Shown here one piece after another: positions 24,900 to 36,300 of a DNA stretch of 64,000 nt (within the stretch, counting starts at the first letter, position 1; each line of letters begins with the position of its first letter). Origin of the DNA: Panorpa germanica (lineage: Eukaryota; Arthropoda; Insecta; Mecoptera; Panorpidae); NCBI GenBank assembly GCA_963678705.1, contig OY783209.1, positions 8,122,001-8,186,000 on the forward strand, in the 5' to 3' direction. The position numbers and the translations under genes are program-made. Below the pieces are notes generated by a model. It ran no database searches. It worked only from the letters and a program-made list of their open reading frames with translations, and was not told the origin of the DNA.

Positions 24900-25134
24900 G
24901 TAAACGGTTCTCCTCCTTATCTAATATTTAATTTTGTCTAGCTAGAATAAGAAATAAATTTTACTAGAATTAGAACAGCAATCTTTCTTATTTATATGAA
25001 AATAAAAATATTCAGTTGTAAAGAATCTATTTATATCTAAAAATAAAATCTATCAAAATATACATTATAGCTTATATAAAATTAAAAAACTTAATATTAA
25101 ATAAAGAATTTTATAACTAGAAAGATATATTTCT
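24897..25134. repeat. Duplicate of the aralar 3' flank
   Basis: A gapless match to 14097-14334 with four substitutions (about 98% identical), in the same orientation. There is no poly-A or poly-T at either edge, which argues against a processed retrocopy. It is bounded on the left by a complete AATGGGC element and on the right by two short AATGGGCT motifs. Confidence 0.93.
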
Positions 25135-25160
25135 GAAATGGGCTGATATGAAATGGGCTT
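25135..25160. repeat. Two tandem AATGGGCT terminus-like motifs
   Basis: GAAATGGGCTGATATGAAATGGGCTTTC contains the first eight bases of the element terminus twice, directly at the far edge of the duplicated aralar flank. Confidence 0.55.
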
Positions 25161-27608
25161 TCATTTAGGCATGTGTACCGGCAGAATTACTTTTAAGGAG
25201 AATAATTTGTATCAGAGCATGCTCAGTTTTCATACGAAATTCATAGACAAGGCGTTGAACAAATTTGCACAACAACCTAGACCCCTTAAGTTTTTATTTA
25301 AACAGTGACTTTAATCATAAAACTTATATTTTCTAATATTTGTAATAATTTTTTAATATTTTCTTTGGGTGGTCCAAGCTTTCATATTGGAACCATGTAT
25401 CATTGACGCGTGAATCTTTGCCGCCTATGTTGATCCTTTTCGGATTCGTAAGGATAGAAAAGGACAGAAATAGATGTGTGGCAAAGATGTGTATACAATT
25501 CCTACATGGCAGCAGCCATAAACAGAACCCATGTGATTTAAAATTCGCGCGGAAATATGCAGTTTGACACAAATGTCACCCACTATGTTCTACATAATCA
25601 ATTATCCAAGTAACGAACCTTCGGTGGTATCAGTTTTAAATATTTTTTCTCTTTTTCGCACTAGTGCATGTAGACATAAGCTTGTTTCTTTTAATAGATG
25701 CATCGCTTTTTATATCATAATCCAACCGTATCCAATGAATGTACATTTTGGTTAGAATTCTGATTATTAGGCAATATACTGTTACGTTCGTTGCATGTGT
25801 AACTCTACTTATATAAATATTAATATTTTATTTAAACAATTAGTAGTAACAGTTCGGATGTTAAAGAATAATGTTACACAATAAGCGTCTGGTAAATTGT
25901 GTAACAAATGTGAAATTTATTTACTAAAACGAAAGAAATTGTTTTTTTTTTTAAGTAAACTATTATTAGAAAAGGCAGCCAACTAGTAAATTTAATGTAT
26001 GTATATCACCGGTGTCCAACTTCTTTAAAAACGCTCATTTATTAAATCTTAAATATTAACTGAGGTTTATTATAAATGTCCTATCCAATTTCTTACAATT
26101 TATGCATACAATATTTGTTTGTATATCTAATTCACTCAAAATTAGTAATGATTCAAAAGAGCGGATGACATTCAACAAGGAGTACATGCGCTTAAAAAAT
26201 GGGCCATATCTCTTAAACCCATTAGAGTATATAAACTTATCATATACCATTTAAAAGGTTTTTTAAGGCTGTACAACATTTATTTTTATATTATACGTAG
26301 TTTACCTGTAATGTAATTAAGGTAAATAAGAATTATGTTGTCTGTAAACCTCTAAAAATTGTCTGTCAATAATCACTTTTTTCAAAATCAATTCAAAATT
26401 TTTTTTAGTACTTTTAAAAGCTAACATTACAAACCCAAGTAAAAATTCTAAATAGCAGGTTTATTTTTCGAAGTATACCATGGAACTGTAATACATTTTA
26501 GTTTAGTTTACTGTTTTACATTTTTACATTTCTTTTTGATTGCCACCATTAGTGTTTTGTTTAGAATAAATGTTTAGGATTGTTATTAGATTATTGTTAT
26601 CAACAACCGCATTATTAAATTATCTTTTACAGTCAATTCAATAGTAATTAAAGTGTTTTTTAAATTAATATCTGGTAACACTTATCATAAAAATTCAACA
26701 AGTTGCAATATAATTATTTCTCTTTCATTCTATTATCTGTTTGTTTTCAATTCATATGGAATGGAAGAGAAAGTTTCATTTTAATCTCGAATTTAGTACT
26801 GGCTTGAAATACTTCTGGCTTCTCTTCTGGTAGAGAAGGTCCAGCCCAGCATCTGTGGCTGCAGATTGTTCACATCAGTTATCAATTAACTTTCTCCGAC
26901 TTAAATTAACAAGGACCACAACTCACAAGTTTAATTTTTAATGAGTATTTAAATATTAATATGTAAATGAAATTTACATTTATTTCTCTTTATAAAATGT
27001 AATTTGTGAGTTTTAATATCTTGTAGTTTCATTTTATTTAAAAACCAGCTAAATTCAGCCACAAGCAACATTGATTACTTTATTGACTTTATCATTGAAA
27101 CTAATTTAATCTCTGTATTTTAAATATCCATACTCGTATTTATAAACTATAAATTATGCACTACAAATATTTATAAATGTATATATCGTTTTATTTTAAG
27201 TGTGAAACTATCAAGAGTTACAGTACATCAAAAGTTTAAAACATCGGATACCTAAAAAGATTTTACAAATTTGTTTCTTTTTGGAAAATTTACTTCGAAC
27301 TTCCATGATTTTACACACAGATAGCTATTATGTTTGCGAGAGTTAGAAATTACTATGCACGATTATATTTGATATCAACTTTTTATAATATTAATACGGA
27401 AGTCAATTAACTTGTGTACAATGCCACATAATCGACAGAAAAATAGAATTCCTACAGTAAATATAAACACTAAGTGTAGATAATTCTGTGTGTCGGAGGT
27501 ATAGTACACTATGTCATATATTTTTTTATATTTATTTATCTATTTTATTTGCCTTGACTTTCTTTCGTCATAGCCACCATCAAACATTTTTTATACATCT
27601 TTTATAAT
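25161..27608. other. Gene-free DNA
   Basis: Mostly AT-rich with no supported exon. A GC-richer patch near 26810-26880 was checked and gave no recognisable protein. Confidence 0.4.
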
Positions 27609-28200
27609 TTATAATTCAATTTTACAAATTTCTAAATATTTCAATAATTCACTAATTAATTTTGAATCACTTAACAAAAATTTAGTAATAACAGGAACAG
27701 TTTTAATCACATCTAATATATCACTATTAAATTTTGATCTTTCTAAACTATAATTTATACATTCAAATATAATATGATCCAAAGTTCCTTCTTCACCACA
27801 TTGACATCTATCGTCGGATTTAATATTAACTTTGTACAAGTAAGCTGGAGTTTTGCAATGATTACTTTTGATTCAGATTATAGTTGATATAATTTTGCGG
27901 GACTCATTTCTAAACCATCTCTTCTTACTTAAATTTGGATGTAACACATAATAATCTCTTCCTTTTAACTGACTTTTGTTAATGAAATCTGTGTTTCTCA
28001 AATTGAAGTTTAATTTTTTGATTATATTAAAAATTTCATATGAAGGTCTATGTCATATAGTTTACTATATTTTGTAGGAGAAAAGATTGAAGATGTTTTA
28101 CTTTGTTCCCCCTTAATTATTTTGACTGTTAATAGCTTTATCGTAGCGAAATTTTGTCTGTTTACTCTTTCAACTTTATGTATCATGTTGCTTCATGTAA
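27609..28200 (-). pseudogene. LINE retrotransposon ORF2 C-terminal remnant
   Basis: The minus strand encodes a C-terminal segment with CQCGEEGTLDHIIFEC, the cysteine/histidine motif that follows the RNase H domain in many insect LINEs. It is preceded by CKTPAYLYKVN and, further upstream, LKGRDYYVLHPNLSKKRW. One in-frame stop and frame changes lie upstream. Only the 3' coding end remains, as expected for a 5'-truncated LINE insertion. Confidence 0.75.
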
Positions 28201-30030
28201 TGTTTTGTATCCATAGGATTTTTAGATAGTACCAAACTTCAAACGATATGTATCAAAATTTCATGACATTCGGATTATTAGCTTACGAGTTATAGTGGCG
28301 CTATTTTTGTAATTTTTAGAACAATGGAAAATATAAACTTTGTGTGTTAATACAACAATGCTTTTTAATATGGAAAATACCAAGTCTGAATAACATTTGT
28401 CAAGCCATTGCTTTGCTTGAACGGTAGAATATTATATACGTATTTAATAAATAACATACTGATAACGTTCTACAGTATAAAACCTATAAATATGTGAAAC
28501 TCTAAAAATGTGTTGTTTTGTATTTATTTTTTATTTATTGAAGAATTTTTAACGAGAAAATAAAACTCATTAGAAATGTCGTGTATTTTCTTATTAAATG
28601 TTGCTTTTAAAATTCATTAAATGTCTATACAAGTTTACCATTGTGTAATTTCCTTAGTAACATATTCTACAAAGTTGTTGTTTCAATTTTGAGTTTCCAA
28701 ACGAGTTCAACAAAAGTTGAATATTATCTATTATCAACTTTGTTGAATACAGAATTACTGATCCACTCATCTCACCTCGTAAGGACCCCCGTGTTATTTA
28801 TAATTAAATAACACACCAATAACATATAGTAAAATCAGTTAAATGTGTGTAACAAGACTAGGAACGTTTTATAGTTAATTTTTAACTATTACTTTGTGTT
28901 ACCATTGTGTCATTATATTTTGTAAAACTAAGGACACACTGATACATTGAATATCATTACATAATCTATTTTCAGCAAAGTATTGATAATAATACAACAT
29001 TTAAAACTGTAATTACATTAATAATATAGTGTGCAATTAGAACAAAATATTGGTCACTGATACCTGCAACCCTGAACGCTGATAAGTGATGATACCGGAA
29101 CTTTAATAATCATACATAACCTACTAAAAAATATTATTTGCTTTTTAATTATTTAATTTTTATGAAACTATTTGAATAATAATCAATAAAATATATTTGT
29201 CAGTAAGGAGTTAATTATCCAACCATAATGTATTTGTATGTATCTAAATACTTTTGAATAGTGTTTGTGCACATCTCTGCTCATGATGTCACCATCAAAA
29301 ACATGTAACCACATGCAGCAAGTATTCCCTGCGACCGAGAAACATAATCCCTCAAAACGTGCTTAAAACCAGTTTAGTTTCGTTGGTGTGTTTTCTCTCA
29401 CTCGTATACACGTTCGTCCTATCACTAACAACACAGTTGCATTCTCATTCGGTTCGGGCAGATTCGGAGCTAAGGTTTGCAACCAGTCGCCTCATGTGCG
29501 GACGTCCTTATCCTAAATAAATATTGTAAAGCAAATAAATCAAATAGTTATGTCTATATATGGTTAATTTTAGTCTGACCTACATTAAACCTTTGTATTT
29601 CTAACTAGGGTTTAATATTTGCTTAAATACTATCTGAAAATATTACCTACTCAATATTAAATCCATAGTTCACTAAACGAAAGAATATAACAAAAACTGT
29701 GTCTTCGTTTTCGAAAACTTATAAGTAATGAATTACTTAATTATCATTCCACCTATATGTACAACATTACATCTTGTAAAGTAACTACATATCTCGCTAT
29801 TACATAAAGAAAAATTGAAACTGTAACGCTTAGATTTCTCGTAACACATCGACCATATGAGTAATGAATACTACTATTAAAAATAAAAACATCGACTTTC
29901 CTTATTTGGTATAAAAAGATTGCTTCATATAAAATGTTTTTAGTTTCGGTAGTAAACAGAGAAAGTATTAGCTTGTTCAGCACTTTTGCAACATTACAGG
30001 TAATGCAAGAACTGAGGTCATCTTCCACTC
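28201..30030. other. Gene-free DNA upstream of PAQR3
   Basis: Contains the inverted partner (about 28215-28310) of the small repeat near 21500. A GC-richer patch at 29280-29510 could be regulatory or an untranslated exon; no coding signal was recognised. Confidence 0.4.
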
Positions 30031-30305
30031 AGTGTAAGGAGCCTCGGCTGCTCTTCGTCAGTCTGTTAACTCGACGGTGCGTGTGCAGTGCGTGCGTGAA
30101 GTGAAATGTCTGCTCTCATGTTTAAACCAGTATTAAATAATAGTTAATGACGCAGAACCGTGATTAGTGTTAGAACCAGCTTATTGTAAACTATGTTTAT
30201 TTATTTACTTTCCGATTTATGTGAAAATAGTGAATGATAAATATTAATTTGCGATTTCAATTTGCTGTTCTTTGTTAAATACGTAGTATATATTTATTTC
30301 GAAAT
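30031..30305 (+). promoter_or_regulatory. Probable PAQR3 promoter and 5' UTR
   Basis: A local rise in GC (GTGCGTGTGCAGTGCGTGCG near 30078) follows an initiator-like TCAGTC at 30058-30063. The proposed start codon is at 30306. No TATA box is evident. Confidence 0.45.
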
Positions 30306-33300
30306 ATGACGGAAACGGTTACAGAGAGACTTACAGCGGAAGATGCAACTATAGAAAATAACGTAGGTTATTCAATGGGCTTGTGTCCTATGTCTTAATT
30401 TCTATAAAAGTGTACTATATATTGATAAAGTGGGTTACTAGAACCTCAAATGTCCAATTATTTGTTAATAACTCCTTATATGTTAAGAGATATTAACAAT
30501 TAAAGAAGTCATTTTGTCTCTTTAATTATTAAAGGGATTCAACGTTGTACACATTCCTAGTGCATGCGACATCACAATCCTTGTGTAAGGCTACCAACCT
30601 TACAGATCATAAATCTCTGCTATATGTATTTATATATATCAAAATATCAAATATTATTTACAGCTATTTCAAGGAACAATCAAATTTCAATATTATGTCT
30701 GCCTTAGCAGGGTTAAATATAATAAAAACTTATTATTCTTTGATTTGACTACCAACAGCTACAGAACATTACCACAGCACTGACCTACTCAACAAATAAC
30801 TGACGTTAAAATGCATTTCACGTCATACAAATATGGCCGACCATTTCTAGCGCTAAAACTACAATTCAAACTTTTATCTCCGTCAATATTTAGATATTTA
30901 ATGAAATAGACACGCCTATACACATTTATTAATATCAATTTCTATCAACAATTGAAAAATCGACCACTAAAAAATGAGGACACAAGCCCATTATATTGAT
31001 TTGATCAAATAGTTAATAGTTATGTGATCCCTAGTTATTGTTACTCAAGTCAAATAACGTTAAATATGAAAATGGCTATTCGAAAAATTCGCTTGTACTT
31101 GACAGTTTAGAAATTTGAAGTTAGGATATAACCTTATTTATTTGATGATTTTTGAGAAAATTAATTTGACGTCACTTTAAAAATAAAACTAAAGTTTAGA
31201 AAAAAATCATTTTTGAAAAAGAAAATGTGTATTAAAATATAGCCAATGCTTTGCGAAAAGTTAAAATTACAAATTTTTGAGTTGTTTGTTAAAGCCTCAT
31301 TCCCACTCACTGTTTTAATATTTAATTTACTGTTTTTATTTAATATTGTAATCTAGATTTCAGATTTTCATTTAAGCATTCATTCTCACATTTGTGTTTT
31401 AATTTAAGTTTAGTTAATTTAATTGGTGCGTATGCATCGTTAGTAATATAAATTTTGACAGTTTGACCAAATTATATGTGAAATAATTAAAATTTATATT
31501 TTTAACAAAAATTAGTAATAGAAATTGTTTTCACTTCTATATTTTTTAAAAACTGACATTAAACTTCTTTTAAAAGTAAATTCTACTGCATTTTTGACAG
31601 ATTGTCACATTTTGGAAGGTTATAATATAATATAGTTTTTCTTAATTTAATATTTTTAATTTAAAACATTGGGCCTTGTAAGGTTCTAAAAAAACTAAGA
31701 AAACTTACGCGTATTGCAATATGCTAAACAATTTAAATTAAATACTAAATACAAAATAAAATTAAAGCAGTGAGTGAAAATGATATTTTATTGTAATTAG
31801 CTGTAGAAATAAAAATGTTTGCGTTTGTAATAAATTGGAAAAAGTATAAACAAACACATATGTATAAAATAACTGAATTATTAATTAATTACTGCTACAG
31901 TAAATTACTTAACAATTGTATATTGCATCAAAATAAATCTAAATTTTGCAGAATGTTTATTTATATGTTGCAACCAGTGACACACTTCGGTGAATACATT
32001 AACTAATCGAATAAAAAAGCAATCAATAATCAAGGTCACAGTCCACAGTGTGTGAGAAATTTTAATGAATCCCTTATGTAATCTTAGGAATAAAAACAAT
32101 AGCATAGACATTAATTATAAAATTCGTATTGATTTAAAACAGTACGTATATGTGTATTTACACGAATACGAAGTTAATTAACAAGCAGCGAAAGCATGTA
32201 TCAGTGAAGCATTACTTTTTTAGGTTAGAGTCATAAATGTGAGGTTAAGAATTAGTAAAGTACTTTGACGAGTGGCGTCGCTAGTTACGGGAATATAATG
32301 TAACAGCAACTCGTTTTTAGGGATGTTTTTTTTTTAATTTTTAATTGAAATATAAGTTAATATATGTTTATAACCGATTTTATTTCTTTAAATATCCAAA
32401 ATTGAAGGATAACTTATTAAAATTTGAGTTTCTGTATTGCCGCTTAAGATTTGTTGACATCAACTGCTCAGTAAAATGTAATAAGTAACCTAGATATAGT
32501 TCAAATTACGAGAGTTCGGCAGCGCTTCATACTTAGAACGAGTTGTGGGGTATAAACTGCCGATATAACTAAAAAGCATTCACTCACTTATTTTTCTATA
32601 ATGTATATATATTCGAATAAGATAAAATTCATGATCGTATTATAGATTTATACCGCTCTTATAACCTCTTTTAAGTATAAGTCCCCGCCGAACTATCGTA
32701 ATTTGGATTATAACTTATTATATTTTCACTAAATTTTGAATTAGGCTCAAATTTCATTGCATCTTATTTATACACATTTTGTAAACGGACCTCACCTTAT
32801 TCTTTATTGACATATTAGTATGTAGTACATTTAACATTGCCCTGTTCACCCCCATACTACTCTTATACAACTCCCTTTAATTACCGTCTTACATTGACCT
32901 ATATTTTTTGTTCTGAAATGTCACGGCTATCATCAGAAATATGAACTCGTTTAATATTTTATACTCTCTTATCAATAATTCCTCTATGAGTAAAGTTCAT
33001 GATATGTTCAGGGATCGATGACACCGTGATGTTTTTATAAATAATTCATGCAACTATGTATAAGTATGTGTAAATGTGTATGTGATATACTTATTTTAAA
33101 TATATCGATTATCAGTTTTATGGTGAAGAAATTTATTTAACACAGGAGCTTTCAACAAGATATGTGTGTCATTTTAAATCAACATAAAGACGCAATGTTT
33201 TCGTGAAAAGTGGTGCTGGGTTTCTGTGACTCTGCTGTTTTCCAATTACGACACAAGAGCGCATAATGCGGCATTATGCTCAGCATTACTTGTTTCAACT

Positions 33301-36300
33301 AGTTGAGCACTTTAAAAGTTCTGCTCTTGCATTATGTGCGCCATTGATACCAACTAATTAGCATAAAATGTAAAAATTCTTGATATTGTTGATAATTGCT
33401 ATTGATTACCATTCCATTTGATCTAATACCTTTGTATGAAATGATTTAATACTAATTGGTTTAATAATAATTTTTATTTTATTTAATTAAAAAAAAATAT
33501 TTTATAATATAAAATTAAAAGTAAAATTAAATTTATAAAATTGAGGTAAAAAATCAAATTAATTTTTGAGAATAAAACTGAACTAGTATGGATGAAAGTA
33601 CAGATTTAAAAACTAATGCATGTTCAAATTTAGCACTAAGTCGCAAAAGGCCCTATTTTAGTTTATTCACTGTACAGCTTCTACTGTATTTTATTGAGAA
33701 ACTTTTTGTTTAAATTTTGTAACATTAAGTATCATTCCCAATCACTGCTTTAGTTTAATTTTGTATTTAATTTAAATTGTTTAGCATATAGCAATACGCA
33801 TAGTCATTCTTTTTTTTTTTATTTAATTTATTTAACGTCGGCCTATTTCCGATGCTGAGTCCTATCACCGACGACCTCCTACAATGTTGGCAGTATTTAT
33901 GGTGTCGTGGCCTATATATGTGGGCTACACCACTGCCTTTATATTGTACGATTATGTTTGACCATAATCAATATAAGTTCATAATAACCAAACCCAGAAA
34001 ATATATATCTGGTCCGGGGATCGAACCCGAAGACACAGCAGTCGGCATAGTCATTCACAGTATCATTTTTAATTTAATTTATTTTTTAAGTTTTCTTACT
34101 TTTTTTAGGTCCAATGTTTTAAATTAAGATAAACTATATTATATTATAACCTCTAAAATGTGACATCTGTCAAAATGTAGTAGAATTTACTTTTAGAAGA
34201 AGTTTAATGTCAGTTTTTGAAAAATATAGAAGAGAAAACAATTTCTATTAGTAATTATTATTGAAAATAGCAATTTGAATTATTTTTCATACAATTTTGT
34301 CGAAATATCAAAATTTATATTACTAACGATGCATACGCACCAACTAAATTAAGTAAACTTAAATTAAAACACAAATGTGAAAAGGAATGCTTAAACGAGA
34401 ACCTGAAATCTAGATTACAATATTAACGAATAACAGTAAATTAAATATCAAAACAGTGAGTGGGAATGAGGCTTTATAACCGTGTATTATAATTAATATT
34501 TAATATTAAATAATAATACAAATCGAGTAAAAATATTACGTATACTCAAATCATTAAAATATCTTACCGGTAGTATCACCATGATGGCTTTATATCCAGT
34601 CGAAATTTTCAAAAAGTAGTTCTTTCACCTCAAAGACACTCAAATTTTACACGAACATGATTCACTTTATTCGTTCGAACTAAACTTTTTTCACATGGCA
34701 CTGTAGTAATATATTTTGCATTTTATTAGGTCCACGCGAGGGGCCCATGCTTTTTCTTTGATAACTTTTTTTATTTATCTCATTCTAGGTGTGTTAACGC
34801 GTGATATCTGTAAAAATGTTTTTTTTTTTGTATATTTTTGTGAAACGAGCCATGTGAAGAGAAACAATTTTTTTTTTTTCATTTCCGCTGTTTATGTCAG
34901 TTAGTTTTTTTTATCGTGTAACCCATTGGTTAAGTGAATCACTCTCTATTATAATATTCGTGTTTATATTATTATTATTAAAAATAATAAATTATGAAAT
35001 TTTAAAATCTTCCGGGCTAAAAATCTTGACACGCAACGACTGAATAATTTACTTTTTTTCAAATGTATAATATAGAATTTCTTTAACCAATGTTTTGTTA
35101 AAGAAATTTGTTTGTTAATTTTACCTCTACATTTGACCCAACAGATTTTCAGTAATAGCTTTTTTTTATTTTGTACTTTTTGTTAGATGTAGACTTCTTT
35201 CTTTGGCCATTTCAACATAAATAAACCCAGAAAAAATCTAGTATTCTTTACTTATGTATAGCTATAAATTATCTTTCTTTTAGGTCCCACTGGAATATCT
35301 AGTTAAAATTTCCTTCCAACGTAATCTAAACCTGTTTCCTTTTTCGGTAAATTACAAAAAAAAAAACAACACATAATGAGACATGCTTATGAAAATCTAT
35401 CAATCCGCAGAATTGGAAGCTCTAGTCTCAGGTCGAATTAATTTATACCCAGTCAGTATTTTTACAGCGAAGTGAGGTCTTCTCCACCCAATGCATGGAT
35501 GATACATGATTTTCCTTCTTCCTTTTTAGTCTTACCAAATTACCTCCATCTTTTTACGACTATCTCAACACATTTTAGTCGTTAATGCTTACAATATTCT
35601 TCAAAAAGATACGTTTTACAAGAAATCTTATCTTTTTTTGTGCAAAAGTGCATCAACTTTCAACAGTTATTAGCACTTAAAACAACATTTATAAATATTT
35701 ACAAAATATAATTTCCAACTTATAGACTCGAGTATAGGTATTTAAAATAAAGAGATTAAATTAGTTTTATTGATAAAGTCAATAAGGTTTTTCAGACTTT
35801 CCTTGCTTTCAAATATCTGCCTGTATTCCTCAGGCATATTACAGCCTTGTCTGTGCGATGAGTAACTTGAGCATTGAAGAATAATATGCTTTACCATTAG
35901 TGGATTATTACATTATTCACATGTGTTTCCATCTTATTCTTTTTTATAAGATTAACATTTCTCGTAATCCTAGTCAAGAAAATATATTTTGATACGTACA
36001 ATCAATCAATTGTTAAACTCACAAAAAAAGATAAATTATCACGCATTTGATAATAATTTTGTAAGATAAATTAAAAAGTATCGTATATTAGTTATAGTAG
36101 ATGCTTAGATATTAGTACACGTGGTTGGAAGCGTATCTTGAGGTCATTCCCATTATCAAATTACGTATGATAATGGCTTAGATGTGGAAAATGTTCCTTT
36201 TGAGGTATTGGGTACATTTTTAACATAACAAATGTAAACAATCAAATATTTGTAATTTTATAATGTTATAAAAAAATATATTTCTATAGTATGCTCTAAA

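Noticed and set aside
24897-25134. Processed aralar retrocopy
   Set aside because: There is no poly-A tail, no coding sequence and no target duplication, and the match begins and ends in non-coding DNA, so DNA-level duplication fits better.
33238-33345. Palindrome-like GCATAATGCGGCATTATGC region as a hairpin gene
   Set aside because: The inverted motifs are short and interrupted. No second copy or flanking signal supports a defined element.
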